Virus record (IMG/VR): IMGVR_UViG_3300025168_000156
Coordinates: 1 to 46,107 of that record
Direction: 5' to 3' (one strand)
Length of the DNA stretch: 46,107 nucleotides
From: a virus
This document shows, in pieces, positions 37,646 through 45,881 of this stretch. Each line of letters starts with the position of its first letter. Within the stretch, counting starts at the first letter, position 1. Both the position numbers and the translations under genes were made by a program. Below the pieces are notes generated by a model. It was not told the origin of the DNA. It worked only from the letters and a program-made list of their open reading frames with translations, and made no database searches.

Positions 37646-37858
37646 ATGGATGTTGCAGACTTCGCAAAACACGTATATAAGATGTTAGAAAGACGTGAGC
37701 AAGACATTGCTACGATCTTAACATCTGGTGGTATTCAAGATATCGAGAACTACCGACTTCTTGTGGGTGAGATACAAGGCTTAACCTACGCAAAGGAGGA
37801 AATGAAATCCTTGTTGGAGAAAAATTACGAAGATGCCCAAGACATTATTAGTACCTGA
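37646..37858 (+). CDS. conserved small phage protein, 70 aa
   Basis: The 70-residue helical product has DVADFAKHVYKMLERREQDIATILTSGG and YRLLVGEIQGLTYAKEEMKSLLEK, a pattern that recurs immediately upstream of GroES-like or capsid genes in marine phages. It overlaps the GroES-like gene by 26 bases. A structural or head-assembly role is inferred. Confidence 0.7.
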   Translation: MDVADFAKHVYKMLERREQDIATILTSGGIQDIENYRLLVGEIQGLTYAKEEMKSLLEKNYEDAQDIIST

Positions 37859-38285
37859 CCACATACTTCAAAAAAGAAATAAAGAAAAAGCTTATGTAAA
37901 AAAAGAAGAGAGGGTATTAGATCCTACGCTTCTTGATAAATCATTTAAAGAAAGATTACCTTCACCAACTGGCTGGAGAATCCTTGTAGCACCTTATCAA
38001 GGTAAAGAAGTTACTAATAAGGGTGTAATCATACCAGATCAGATAAGACAAAGAGAAGCATTAGCCACAGTTGTAGCTTATGTTTTGAAAGTTGGACCTA
38101 TTGCGTATAAAGATGAGGGTAAATTTGGAGATCTAAATAATCCTTGGTGCAAGGAAGGTGATTGGATTTGTATAGGTCGATATGCTGGATCCAGATTTTC
38201 TTTAGAAGATATGGAAGTTCGTATTATTAACGATGATGAAGTTATTGCTACGATTTTAGACCCAGAAGATATTAAACATATATAA
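37833..38285 (+). CDS. GroES-like co-chaperonin
   Basis: Residues 46-145 match the Cpn10 fold: PTGWRILVAPYQGKEVTNKGVIIPDQIRQREALATVVAYVLKVGP contains the first strands and a mobile loop at about 57-72 with the hydrophobic tripeptide V-I-I (GVIIP, 65-67), and KEGDWICIGRYAGSRF, VRIINDDEVIATI and LDPEDI complete the barrel. It is longer than GroES because of a 45-residue N-terminal extension. It probably pairs with host GroEL to fold a phage protein, most likely the capsid protein, as T4 gp31 does. It sits directly upstream of the scaffold and capsid genes. Confidence 0.85.
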   Translation: MPKTLLVPDHILQKRNKEKAYVKKEERVLDPTLLDKSFKERLPSPTGWRILVAPYQGKEVTNKGVIIPDQIRQREALATVVAYVLKVGPIAYKDEGKFGDLNNPWCKEGDWICIGRYAGSRFSLEDMEVRIINDDEVIATILDPEDIKHI

Positions 38286-38295
38286 GGAATAAGAC

Positions 38296-39210
38296 ATGTC
38301 AGAAAATTTAGCTGAAGAAAAAGTCGAAACAACCCAAGAGGAAAAAGATGTTGAAGTTACTTTGGAAGAAAACAACCAACCTATTGTTAATTCTACAACA
38401 GAAGATAAACCTGATTCTGGACAAGTTGAACAAAAAGCAGACGAGCCAGATGACAAAGAATTACAAGATGTCGGTAAAAGGGCACAAGATAGAATCAAAA
38501 AGCTCACAACCAAGTACAAAAACGAAGAAAGAGCCAAGCAAGAAGCCGAGAGGAAGGCCCAGGAAGCAGCGTTAGAGAATCAAAAGCTTAAAGAACGTCT
38601 AAGCAATTTAGATCAAGGCTATATTTCGGAGTATGGTACTCGTCTTGATGCACAGCTTGATCAAGCAAAAAAGAACTATAAAGAAGCTCACGATAATGGT
38701 GATGTTGATAAAATGTTTGATGCTCAACAAGCTCTTTCAAAGATTTCTATTGAACAAGAACGTCATAGAATAGCGAAAGACAGACAAGATGCTCAGTCAA
38801 AACAAGTTACTGATCAACCTCAAGCAGTAGCACAACCACAGCCACAACCTCAAGCAGCGCCTGTTGATCCAAAGGCACAAGCTTGGGCAGAAAAGAATGA
38901 TTGGTTTGGTGATGATCAAGTTATGACAAGTACAGCAATGGGTATTCATCAAAAATTATCTGAAGAAGGGTTTGACCTTTCGTCTGATGAATACTATGAT
39001 GAAATTGATCGTCAGTTAAAAGGTTTGTTCCCAGACAAATTTACAACTGAACGAGCAAACGGAGGAAGTGCCAGGGTCGCTCCTGCTGACACTTCCGCTT
39101 CACGCAAAAAACAGGGACGCAGAACTGTTAGATTGTCTCCTTCGCAGGTGGCAATGGCTAAAAAGCTAAATGTACCTCTTGAAGAGTACGCTAAATACGT
39201 AAAGGAATAG
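38296..39210 (+). CDS. scaffolding protein, head assembly
   Basis: The 304-residue protein is acidic at the N-terminus (EEKVETTQEEKDVEVTLEENN), coiled-coil through residues 55-165 (KKLTTKYKNEERAKQEAERKAQ), has a Gln/Pro linker (PQPQPQAAP), then WFGDDQVMTSTAMGIHQKL and a C-terminal basic segment ending LNVPLEEYAKYV. This is the layout of podovirus scaffold proteins, and it precedes the decoration and major capsid genes. It guides procapsid assembly and is then removed or ejected. Confidence 0.8.
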   Translation: MSENLAEEKVETTQEEKDVEVTLEENNQPIVNSTTEDKPDSGQVEQKADEPDDKELQDVGKRAQDRIKKLTTKYKNEERAKQEAERKAQEAALENQKLKERLSNLDQGYISEYGTRLDAQLDQAKKNYKEAHDNGDVDKMFDAQQALSKISIEQERHRIAKDRQDAQSKQVTDQPQAVAQPQPQPQAAPVDPKAQAWAEKNDWFGDDQVMTSTAMGIHQKLSEEGFDLSSDEYYDEIDRQLKGLFPDKFTTERANGGSARVAPADTSASRKKQGRRTVRLSPSQVAMAKKLNVPLEEYAKYVKE

Positions 39211-39672
39211 ATGATGACAGATCGAACAAAAAGAGAGGCGAATACAAGGGGCACCGCCACCCGAAGAAAACCCTGGTCACCACCGAGCAGACTTGATGCT
39301 CCAAAACCACCAGAAGGATATAGGCAGAGATGGATAAGAACCAACATTCGAGGCGAGGAGGATCAAATGAACGTCCACGCTAAGTTAAGAGAAGGTTGGG
39401 AACCTGTTCGTGCTGACGAGTATCCAGATGAAGATTTCTCTACAATTACAGAGGGAAAACATTCTGGTGTGATTGGTCAAGGAGGCTTGATACTGGCTAG
39501 GATTCCAGAAGAGACGGCATTGGAAAGAAACGAATTTTACCGGGGTCGAACCCGCAACCAAATGACGGCTGTTGATGAAAACTTAATGAAGGAGTCACAT
39601 CCTTCGATGCCAATCCAAAAGGAAAGGCAAAGTCGTGTAACATTTGGAGGAAACCGAAAAGGTGAATCCTAA
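39211..39672 (+). CDS. conserved head-module protein, 153 aa
   Basis: The 153-residue product has WSPPSRLDAPKPPEGYRQRWIRTN, AKLREGWEPVRADEYPDEDF, GQGGLILARIPEETALERNEFYRGR and SMPIQKERQSRVTFGG, blocks that I recognise from a conserved marine podovirus head-region protein. The name of its role is not known; it is probably a capsid assembly or head-tail component. It begins ATGATG right after the scaffold stop; either ATG is possible. Confidence 0.75.
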   Translation: MMTDRTKREANTRGTATRRKPWSPPSRLDAPKPPEGYRQRWIRTNIRGEEDQMNVHAKLREGWEPVRADEYPDEDFSTITEGKHSGVIGQGGLILARIPEETALERNEFYRGRTRNQMTAVDENLMKESHPSMPIQKERQSRVTFGGNRKGES

Positions 39673-39707
39673 TGAAATTTCAATTTTAACTTTAGGAGTA
39701 ACATTTT

Positions 39708-40331
39708 ATGGCTAATACAAGCGTAAAATTCGGCTTAAAACCAATTAATGGTTTTGGCGGTACGACTGCTGATGGAGTAAATCAGTATTTTATAAAGAGT
39801 GATGCTTCAGCTATTTTTCAAGGATCACCTGTTGTTGTTGAATTAACAGGTGGAACTATAGCAATTGGTGATGCAACTGGTGATACTAAACAGTATCTTG
39901 GTGTATTTGCTGGTTGTGAATATGTTGATAACACCACTAAAAAACTTAAATTCTCTAACACATGGCCTGGTTCTGGGTCAGCAGACACTAACCACGATAT
40001 AAAAGGTTTTGTGCATGATAACCCTATGCAACGATATATTATTGCATCTGACGGAACGAATACTAACAAAGCAACTGCTAGGATCGATATTTTCAAGACA
40101 GCAGAACTTGAAAATGGTGCTGCTGGTAGTACTACTACTGGTATTTCGACTGCTCAGATTGATATATCTACAGCGGAGGATTCAGATGCGTCTAATCCTT
40201 TGATGATATTGGGTATCCACGATGATCCTACAAATGCAGATCACTCTGCTGCTGGGGTAAATTATATCGTTAAAATTAACAATCACATCTTCTTCAGTTC
40301 TACTGGAGATTCTGATGCTGCTATTTCTTAA
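39708..40331 (+). CDS. head decoration or minor capsid protein
   Basis: The 207-residue beta-rich protein (SVKFGLKPINGFGG, IAIGDATGDTKQYLGVFAGCEY, GVNYIVKINNHIFF) lies directly upstream of the major capsid gene, the usual place for the decoration protein. A clear ribosome site (TAGGAG) precedes it. The Thr/Asp-rich texture fits an exposed beta protein. It may stabilise the mature shell. Confidence 0.7.
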   Translation: MANTSVKFGLKPINGFGGTTADGVNQYFIKSDASAIFQGSPVVVELTGGTIAIGDATGDTKQYLGVFAGCEYVDNTTKKLKFSNTWPGSGSADTNHDIKGFVHDNPMQRYIIASDGTNTNKATARIDIFKTAELENGAAGSTTTGISTAQIDISTAEDSDASNPLMILGIHDDPTNADHSAAGVNYIVKINNHIFFSSTGDSDAAIS

Positions 40332-40343
40332 AGGAGATTAATT

Positions 40344-41252
40344 ATGGCGATAAGTAGAGCACAACTATCTAAAGAGCTAGAGCCTGGTCTTAATGCTCTT
40401 TTCGGAATGGAGTATGCAAGGTATGAAAACCAGCACTCTGAAATTTTCACAACAGAGTCATCAGACAGATCATTTGAAGAAGAAGTAATGTTATCTGGCT
40501 TTGGTGCTGCACCGACTAAATCGGAAGGTACTGGAGTAGCGTTTGACGATGCAAATGAAGCTTATACTGCAAGGTATAACCATGAGACTATTGCTTTGGC
40601 ATTTAGTATCACAGAAGAAGCTGTAGAAGATAATCTCTACGACAGACTTTCTGGTAGATACACAAAAGCTTTGGCAAGATCAATGGCACACACCAAGCAA
40701 GTTAAGGCAGCATCTGTATTGAACAATGCGTTTGATAGTACAGTTACTGGTGGTGATGGAAAAGAACTCTGTGCAACAGATCATCCGTTAACAACTGGAG
40801 CGACATTTGCGAATGAACCTTCAACTGCGGCAGACCTTAACGAAACATCTCTTGAAGATGCTTTAATTAAGATTGCAGGCTTTGTTGACGAAAGAGGTCT
40901 TATTGTAGCTTTAAGAGGAATGAAGTTAATTATTCCAAGACAGTTACAGTTCGTTGCAGAGAGAATTATGAACTCAACACTTAGAGTATCAACATCAGAT
41001 AATGATGCTAATGCAATGAAGAACATGGGTATGTTACCAGAAGGTTATGTAGTCAATGACTTCCTAACTGATACAGATGCATTTTTCCTTATGACAGATA
41101 CTCCTCGTGGGTTCTTACATTTTGAACGTGTAGCTTTATCTACAGGTATGGAAGCAGACTTCGATACTGGAAACATGAGATATAAAGCTCGTGAGAGATA
41201 TTCTTTTGGATTCTCTGATCCAAGATGTGTATTTGGTTCACCAGGTGCATAA
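40344..41252 (+). CDS. major capsid protein, Mu gpT-like
   Basis: The 302-residue protein contains LNALFGMEYARYENQHSEIFTTESSDRSFEEEVM, YTARYNHETIALAFSITEEAVEDN, GVLNNAF-type segments, ALRGMKLIIPRQLQFVAERIMNSTLRVS and MEADFDTGNMRYKARERYSFGFSDPRCVFGS. The arrangement resembles the Mu gpT (major head subunit) group with an HK97 fold. It follows the scaffold and decoration genes and is followed by two strong terminators, consistent with a highly expressed shell protein. Confidence 0.88.
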   Translation: MAISRAQLSKELEPGLNALFGMEYARYENQHSEIFTTESSDRSFEEEVMLSGFGAAPTKSEGTGVAFDDANEAYTARYNHETIALAFSITEEAVEDNLYDRLSGRYTKALARSMAHTKQVKAASVLNNAFDSTVTGGDGKELCATDHPLTTGATFANEPSTAADLNETSLEDALIKIAGFVDERGLIVALRGMKLIIPRQLQFVAERIMNSTLRVSTSDNDANAMKNMGMLPEGYVVNDFLTDTDAFFLMTDTPRGFLHFERVALSTGMEADFDTGNMRYKARERYSFGFSDPRCVFGSPGA

Positions 41253-41275
41253 CTAAAAACAAATTCTGGGATTTG

Positions 41276-41304
41276 AAGGGTGGCACTTGCCACCCTTTTT
41301 TATT
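41276..41304 (+). terminator. first terminator after capsid gene
   Basis: AAGGGTGGCA and TGCCACCCTT form a 10-bp stem (the inner A-T pairs open to give a usable loop) followed by TTTTATTT. A classic intrinsic terminator. Confidence 0.9.
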
Positions 41305-41366
41305 TGTGATACGTAAGAGGTAGATATATTGTTTTATTCAATATTTCCTCCCAAAAGAAAAACTTT

Positions 41367-41397
41367 ACCAGATTGCATTGCAATCTGGTTTTTTTTA
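41367..41397 (+). terminator. second terminator after capsid gene
   Basis: ACCAGATTGC and GCAATCTGGT form a 10-bp stem with a three-base loop, followed by TTTTTTTTA. It lies 70 bases after the first terminator and forms a tandem pair. Confidence 0.9.
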
Positions 41398-41462
41398 TTA
41401 TATAACTAATTAACCGACAATTACATAATGTAGTTGACATTTGCCAAGACGGGAGAATGGAC

Positions 41463-42341
41463 ATGGCTAATACAACCTTTTCTGGACCTATAAGGTCGCA
41501 AAATGGAATGAAATTAATCAGTAAAGATTCTACTACTGGTTTAATCCAAGACAGAACTCTTGGAGATTATCCACAAGATACAAGACGTTTTTATTTAGAA
41601 GAATGGTTTTTACAAAGACCTGGTTTAAATGCAAATATTGACCAAGTATCAACAGTTGAAGTTCAAAGAGCTTTGAATAGAAACTGGGAAGCACTTGGAA
41701 CTAATATGACTACTGCTTTATGTACCTTTAATAGTACATCAGCAGGAATTGTAGCAACAACAGCAGGTGCTGATCAAGACCAAGCAATTATTACTCCACA
41801 TTTAGATACCGCTGCAACAGCATGGGCAAGTTGTTTATGGGGGACTGAGAATCAAGTACATTTTGAAACATCAATAGCATTACCTGCAATTGATAACCAG
41901 AAAGCATATGCTGGTTTAAAATTAACTAATGATCAGTTAATAGCGACAGATGCTAACCAAGCATATTTTAAATTTCAAACAGATGCTACAAACTCTGAAG
42001 CATTTACTGATTTTACAAAACTGCATTTTATTCATAGTATTGGTGGCACAGATCATATTAGTGTTTTACCAATAACTATAGCTGCAAATACTATTTATCA
42101 CTTAAAAATAGAAATTGATAGTTCAAGACAAATGTCTATTTTTGTAGATGGAGTTCAATATAACATAACAAGCACATCTGGTTCTACAGGCGGTACAGAA
42201 GTTACAACTGGTACAACCAAATCTGCGGCAATGACGGATGATATTGATTTAATTCCTTATATTGGAGTTGAAGCTGGTGCTGGTGCGGCAGAAGCAATTC
42301 ATATTCATTATGTTAAAATGAGCAGAATAATTAACGAGTAA
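41463..42341 (+). CDS. putative virion protein, lectin-like beta fold
   Basis: The 292-residue protein begins MANTTFSGPIRSQNGMKLIS, has LEEWFLQRPGLNANIDQ and ends with an extended beta region: HLKIEIDSSRQMSIFVDGVQYNITSTSGSTGG and HIHYVKMSRIINE, reminiscent of concanavalin/LamG-like jelly rolls. The ATG at 41463 is chosen because GGGAG ends seven bases upstream; the ATG at 41457 is too close. It lies past the terminators, so it needs its own promoter, which I could not define. A capsid or tail decoration function is likely. Confidence 0.6.
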   Translation: MANTTFSGPIRSQNGMKLISKDSTTGLIQDRTLGDYPQDTRRFYLEEWFLQRPGLNANIDQVSTVEVQRALNRNWEALGTNMTTALCTFNSTSAGIVATTAGADQDQAIITPHLDTAATAWASCLWGTENQVHFETSIALPAIDNQKAYAGLKLTNDQLIATDANQAYFKFQTDATNSEAFTDFTKLHFIHSIGGTDHISVLPITIAANTIYHLKIEIDSSRQMSIFVDGVQYNITSTSGSTGGTEVTTGTTKSAAMTDDIDLIPYIGVEAGAGAAEAIHIHYVKMSRIINE

Positions 42342-42356
42342 ACCTAGGAGGTTAAA

Positions 42357-42758
42357 ATGGCTGATGCAGTAGCAACTCAAACCATTCTTGACGGTCCAAA
42401 GTATGCAGTTTTAAAATTCACAAACGTAAGTGACGGCTCTGGAGAAAGTGCCGTCACTAAAGTTGATGTAAGTGGTCTATCTACAGGTGCAGATGGTAGC
42501 ACTTGTACGGGCGTTACAATTCAAAAGATTTGGTGGCAGTGTACAGGTATGAAAGTTAGCATACTTTTTGATGCTACATCAGATGTTTTAGCTATTCAAC
42601 TTGGTGAAAATCAATCTGGTCATCACGACTATACATCTTTTGGTGGTTTACCAAATAATGCAGGATCTGGTGTAACAGGTGATGTACAATTTACAACTGT
42701 TGGTCATTCAAGTGGCGATACATATACAATTATTCTATATCTTAGAAAAGAATTTTAA
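42357..42758 (+). CDS. conserved virion protein, 133 aa
   Basis: The 133-residue beta-rich protein has VATQTILDGPKYAVLKFTNVSDGSGESAV, VTIQKIWWQCTGMKVSILFDATSD and GDVQFTTVGHSSGDTYTIILYLRKEF, patterns common in structural proteins of marine podoviruses. A strong AGGAGG ribosome site precedes the ATG. It probably decorates the capsid or tail. Confidence 0.7.
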   Translation: MADAVATQTILDGPKYAVLKFTNVSDGSGESAVTKVDVSGLSTGADGSTCTGVTIQKIWWQCTGMKVSILFDATSDVLAIQLGENQSGHHDYTSFGGLPNNAGSGVTGDVQFTTVGHSSGDTYTIILYLRKEF

Positions 42759-42763
42759 TTTTT

Positions 42764-42976
42764 ATGAAAATGTCCCAGAATCAGAGACTTGAAGTAGCTT
42801 TGGCTAAATTAGAAGAAAGAGTTGAGTCTCTTCAAGAGGACATGAAAGAATTAAAAACAGATGTAACCCAACTCCGTGCTACGGCTGATAAGTGGCGAGG
42901 AGGTTTTTGGGTTATGATGGCATTGGGCGGTGTCGTTGGTGTTGTTGCTAACTTTGCAATGGGTTGGTTTAAATGA
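42764..42976 (+). CDS. coiled-coil plus membrane-span protein (XhlA-like)
   Basis: The 70-residue product begins with a heptad-type helix (LEVALAKLEERVESLQEDMKELK, to about residue 42) and ends in one hydrophobic span (GGFWVMMALGGVVGVVANFAMGWF, 45-68). This topology resembles the haemolysin XhlA family, which assists phage lysis. The ribosome site is weak and the start codon is uncertain (ATG 42764 or 42770). The next gene overlaps by four bases (ATGA). Confidence 0.6.
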   Translation: MKMSQNQRLEVALAKLEERVESLQEDMKELKTDVTQLRATADKWRGGFWVMMALGGVVGVVANFAMGWFK

Positions 42977-43167
42977 CAATATCTCGTTCAAATATTCCTA
43001 AACAAATAACTACTGGAGGCAGAAAAATGATGAAGAAAAAAGGCTACAGAATGGGTGGCATGATGAAATCTAAAGGCATGAAAAAAGGCGGTAAAGTCAA
43101 AGTAATGTCTATAGCACAGATTAGAGCAGCGGCTAATAAGAAAGGCTACAAACTAGTCAAGAAATAA
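42973..43167 (+). CDS. basic small virion-module protein, 64 aa
   Basis: The product starts MTISRSNIPKQITTGG and has repeated Gly/Lys/Met-rich blocks (MGGMMKSKGMKKGGK) followed by SIAQIRAAANKKGYKLVKK. It is strongly basic. It is coupled at both ends (ATGA and TAATG). A DNA-binding or assembly role is inferred from charge and place. Confidence 0.6.
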   Translation: MTISRSNIPKQITTGGRKMMKKKGYRMGGMMKSKGMKKGGKVKVMSIAQIRAAANKKGYKLVKK

Positions 43168-43841
43168 TGCCCTATTTGCAAAGTAACATTCCTCAATTTA
43201 AGTGTTGGGTTAGAAGGGAATATACTTGTAATCATCTTAGGTATCACGGAGAGTTTTTACATGCTATGGCTATAGCAGTTACGACTATGCCTAATAGATC
43301 TCTAAGTTTCCAAGTAATATTCACGGGTTGTGAGAATGATGATACGGATGATCCAAACGTGCATGGTGGAGCTATGTGGGCACGAATGCCTATAACAGCT
43401 TTAATGGCAGATATTCCCGTGGAAGAATGGCCAGAACCTATGGATACTTATAATGCACAACCTTGGGATTGTTCTTCACGCACCCATGCTGTTTATGTTA
43501 TGGATAGAGCTACACCTTGTCCTTGGTTAGCTAAGATAGATGGTCAGTTATTCCCAGCAAAGTATTTGTTTACAGTTGATTATACAGATAGTGAGATAGC
43601 TGATGATCCAGCACAGCATAAACAAAGTCATGTAATGTATTTGATTGATGCTGGTAAATGGACGGGTAACATTGTAGCATTGCCAAATAATCGTGTACGT
43701 GTTACACATCCAGCATGGTTTGAAACAGGTGAAGGTGCCCCAGATTTTTTACCTTCACAGCATATACATTATTCAAAATCTGATTTAGACTATACATTAG
43801 ATGTAAATAAAATTTTTGATAATTTGTATAATGAGGATTAA
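43167..43841 (+). CDS. conserved virion-module protein, 224 aa
   Basis: The 224-residue protein begins MPYLQSNIPQFKCWVRREYTCNH, with FQVIFTGCENDDTDDPNVHGGAMWARMPITALMAD, SSRTHAVYVMDRATPCPWLAKIDG and HPAWFETGEGAPDFLPSQHIHYSKSDLDY. I recognise these as a conserved protein in marine short-tailed phages, with no assigned role. Conserved Cys, Trp and His suggest an enzyme-like or binding domain, but this is a guess. Starts in TAATG with the upstream gene. Confidence 0.7.
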   Translation: MPYLQSNIPQFKCWVRREYTCNHLRYHGEFLHAMAIAVTTMPNRSLSFQVIFTGCENDDTDDPNVHGGAMWARMPITALMADIPVEEWPEPMDTYNAQPWDCSSRTHAVYVMDRATPCPWLAKIDGQLFPAKYLFTVDYTDSEIADDPAQHKQSHVMYLIDAGKWTGNIVALPNNRVRVTHPAWFETGEGAPDFLPSQHIHYSKSDLDYTLDVNKIFDNLYNED

Positions 43842-44507
43842 ATGGCAACTTCGGATTCAAGGGATTTTGATTTAGACGTAGGTGAGATCGTAGAAGAAGC
43901 GTACGAAAGATGCGGTCTTGAAGTTAGAACGGGTTATGATGCAAGAACAGCGAGACGTTCTCTTAACATAATGTTTTCTGAATGGGCAAACAGAGGACTT
44001 AACTTATGGACAGTTAATTCTGCTACCCAGGCGTTAACAGATGGAACATCTAGCTATACTTTTACGGCTGATTATACGGATATATTAGAAGTTGTTCTTA
44101 GACGAAGTGGTACAGACTTTAGCATGTCTAAGATATCAAGAGGTGAGTATTTAAACTTACCAAGTAAAACTCAAAAAGGCAGACCTTCACAATATTACTT
44201 TGATAGACAAACAATACCAAAGATTTTCTTATGGCCTACTCCAGAGAATAGTACAGATACTTTAGAGTATTTTTATGTTAGAAGAATACAAGATGCAGAT
44301 ACATTACAGAACACTTCGGATGTTCCTTTTAGGTTCCTTCCTTGTATGGTAGCAGGTCTTTCTTATTACTTATCTGTAAAACGAGCACCAGAAAGAACGC
44401 AACTTTTAAAATCAATCTATGAAGAAGAGTTTCAAAGAGCGGCAGCAGAGGATGAAGATAGAGTGGCACTTACATTAACACCCGACATTAAATACTTGAG
44501 TGTCTGA
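43842..44507 (+). CDS. head-tail connector / tail tubular A-like protein
   Basis: The 221-residue protein has VGEIVEEAYERCGLEVRTGYDARTARRSLNIMFSEWANRGLNLWTV near the start, then YTFTADYTDILEVVLRR, PSKTQKGRPSQYYFDRQTIPKIFLWPTP and EYFYVRRIQDADTLQNTSDVPFRFLPCMVAGLSYYLSVK. This order is typical of adaptor/tail tubular A-like gatekeeper proteins in podoviruses. It would ring the portal and form the start of the tail. The stop overlaps the next start by TAATG-type overlap. Confidence 0.75.
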   Translation: MATSDSRDFDLDVGEIVEEAYERCGLEVRTGYDARTARRSLNIMFSEWANRGLNLWTVNSATQALTDGTSSYTFTADYTDILEVVLRRSGTDFSMSKISRGEYLNLPSKTQKGRPSQYYFDRQTIPKIFLWPTPENSTDTLEYFYVRRIQDADTLQNTSDVPFRFLPCMVAGLSYYLSVKRAPERTQLLKSIYEEEFQRAAAEDEDRVALTLTPDIKYLSV

Positions 44508-45016
44508 TGGGAAGATTTGCAACAGGCAAGAACTCATATGGAATATCTGATAGGTCTGGCTTTCGTTATCGATTGAGAGACATGAGAAAAGAATGGAACG
44601 GCTTGTTTGTTGGCAAAGATGAGTTTGAATCAAAACATCCTCAAATAGATTTAAGAGTAAAGACCGCAGATGCAGAAGCAATAAAAGATGCAAGGCCAGA
44701 TAGAGAAGAGCCTTCTGTTTCTGTTATTTTACCTTTTAATCCTTTTAAAACGGGTACGGGCGGAAGTAGTCCTACAACAGTTACAGTTACAGAACCAGCA
44801 CATGGTAGATCTGCTTCAAGTACAATTAGGTTTAGAGACGTAGCACCTTTCGATGGTATACCAAGTTCTACAATGCAAGGTTCATCTGGCTTTACAATAC
44901 AATCTGTGGTAGACACAAATAAGTATACGATTAGTGTAAGTGCTACGGCTACACTAGGGAATGTTTTTGGTGGTGGTGGAGTAGCATCTGCTGGACCCGT
45001 GACGTTGGAGAGTTAG
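44507..45016 (+). CDS. conserved virion protein with beta insert, 169 aa
   Basis: The first 50 residues (MGRFATGKNSYGISDRSGFRYRLRDMRKEWNGLFVGKDEFE) are conserved in marine podoviruses. Residues 85-165 are a beta-rich domain (VTVTEPAHGRSASSTIRFRDVAPFDGI, TIQSVVDTNKYTISVSATATLG), like the small phage beta domains often placed in structural proteins. A tail or connector role is inferred. The stop directly abuts the next gene (TAG then ATG). Confidence 0.7.
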   Translation: MGRFATGKNSYGISDRSGFRYRLRDMRKEWNGLFVGKDEFESKHPQIDLRVKTADAEAIKDARPDREEPSVSVILPFNPFKTGTGGSSPTTVTVTEPAHGRSASSTIRFRDVAPFDGIPSSTMQGSSGFTIQSVVDTNKYTISVSATATLGNVFGGGGVASAGPVTLES

Positions 45017-45871
45017 ATGAGTTATACATTAACAACATTAAAGACTGCTATACAAGATTACACAGAAAACACAGAAACTACTTTTGTATCTCATTTAAGA
45101 GACTTTGTAAGATCTACCGAAAACAGATTGTTTAAGATGGTAGACTTTGAATATTTTAGAAAAAACGTAACAAGTGCTACTTCTTCTTCTGATAGGTTCT
45201 TATCTGTTCCAGATGATTACTTAGCATCATTTAGTTTATCTATAACTAACTCTAGTAATATTGAATTTTTATTAGAAAAAGATGTAAATTTTATACAAGA
45301 ATATAATCCAAATGCATCAACAACAGGTGTTCCTAAGTATTATGCAAGATTTGATGTAGATAATTTTATACTCGCACCAACACCGAATAGTAACTTTTCT
45401 GTTGAACTACATTATTATCACAAACCAACCAGTTTAGCAGACAGTACGATAGTTTTAACAGTGGGCGCTGCAAGTAGTTTTGCTGTGAACGAAGTAATTA
45501 CAGGGGCATCTAGTGGTGCTACAGCTACAATTAGTTCTAAGAATGATGGCACGAATCAGTTAACAATAGTGGTTCCAACAACAAACTTTACAAATGGAGA
45601 GACAGTAACTGGTGGCACAACCGCTCATAGTTCTGCTATATCTGCCATATCAAGTGATACAACAACTACCTGGTTAAGTAAGAATGCCTTAAACGCAATG
45701 CTTTACGGATCGCTTTCAGAAGCGTATATTTTTATGAAAGGTGAACCAGATATGATGCAGTTGTATGAAAAAAGGTTTATGGAAGAAGTAAGTAGATTAA
45801 AAGATTTAGGAGAATCAAGAGAAAATGCTGATGCTTATAGGCAAGGATTGCCTAGAAGACCAAGGACATAG
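45017..45871 (+). CDS. tail adaptor (SU10-adaptor-like) with inserted beta domain
   Basis: The 284-residue protein has LKTAIQDYTENTETTFVSHLRDFVRSTENRLFKMVDFEYF, RFLSVPDDYLASFSLSI, FNLEKDVNFIQEYN-type segments, and TTWLSKNALNAMLYGSLSEAYIFMKGEPDMMQLYEKRF, matching phage adaptor proteins of the SU10 type from memory. Between about residues 149 and 217 lies a Thr/Ser/Ala-rich beta insertion (VNEVITGASSGATATIS, NFTNGETVTGGTTAH) that relatives I know lack. It probably attaches the tail to the portal ring. Confidence 0.75.
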   Translation: MSYTLTTLKTAIQDYTENTETTFVSHLRDFVRSTENRLFKMVDFEYFRKNVTSATSSSDRFLSVPDDYLASFSLSITNSSNIEFLLEKDVNFIQEYNPNASTTGVPKYYARFDVDNFILAPTPNSNFSVELHYYHKPTSLADSTIVLTVGAASSFAVNEVITGASSGATATISSKNDGTNQLTIVVPTTNFTNGETVTGGTTAHSSAISAISSDTTTTWLSKNALNAMLYGSLSEAYIFMKGEPDMMQLYEKRFMEEVSRLKDLGESRENADAYRQGLPRRPRT

Positions 45872-45881
45872 GAGATAAAAC

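Noticed and set aside
39541-39562. tRNA T-loop-like GGTCGAACCC sequence
   Set aside because: It lies in a conserved coding gene and no other tRNA arms can be found around it.
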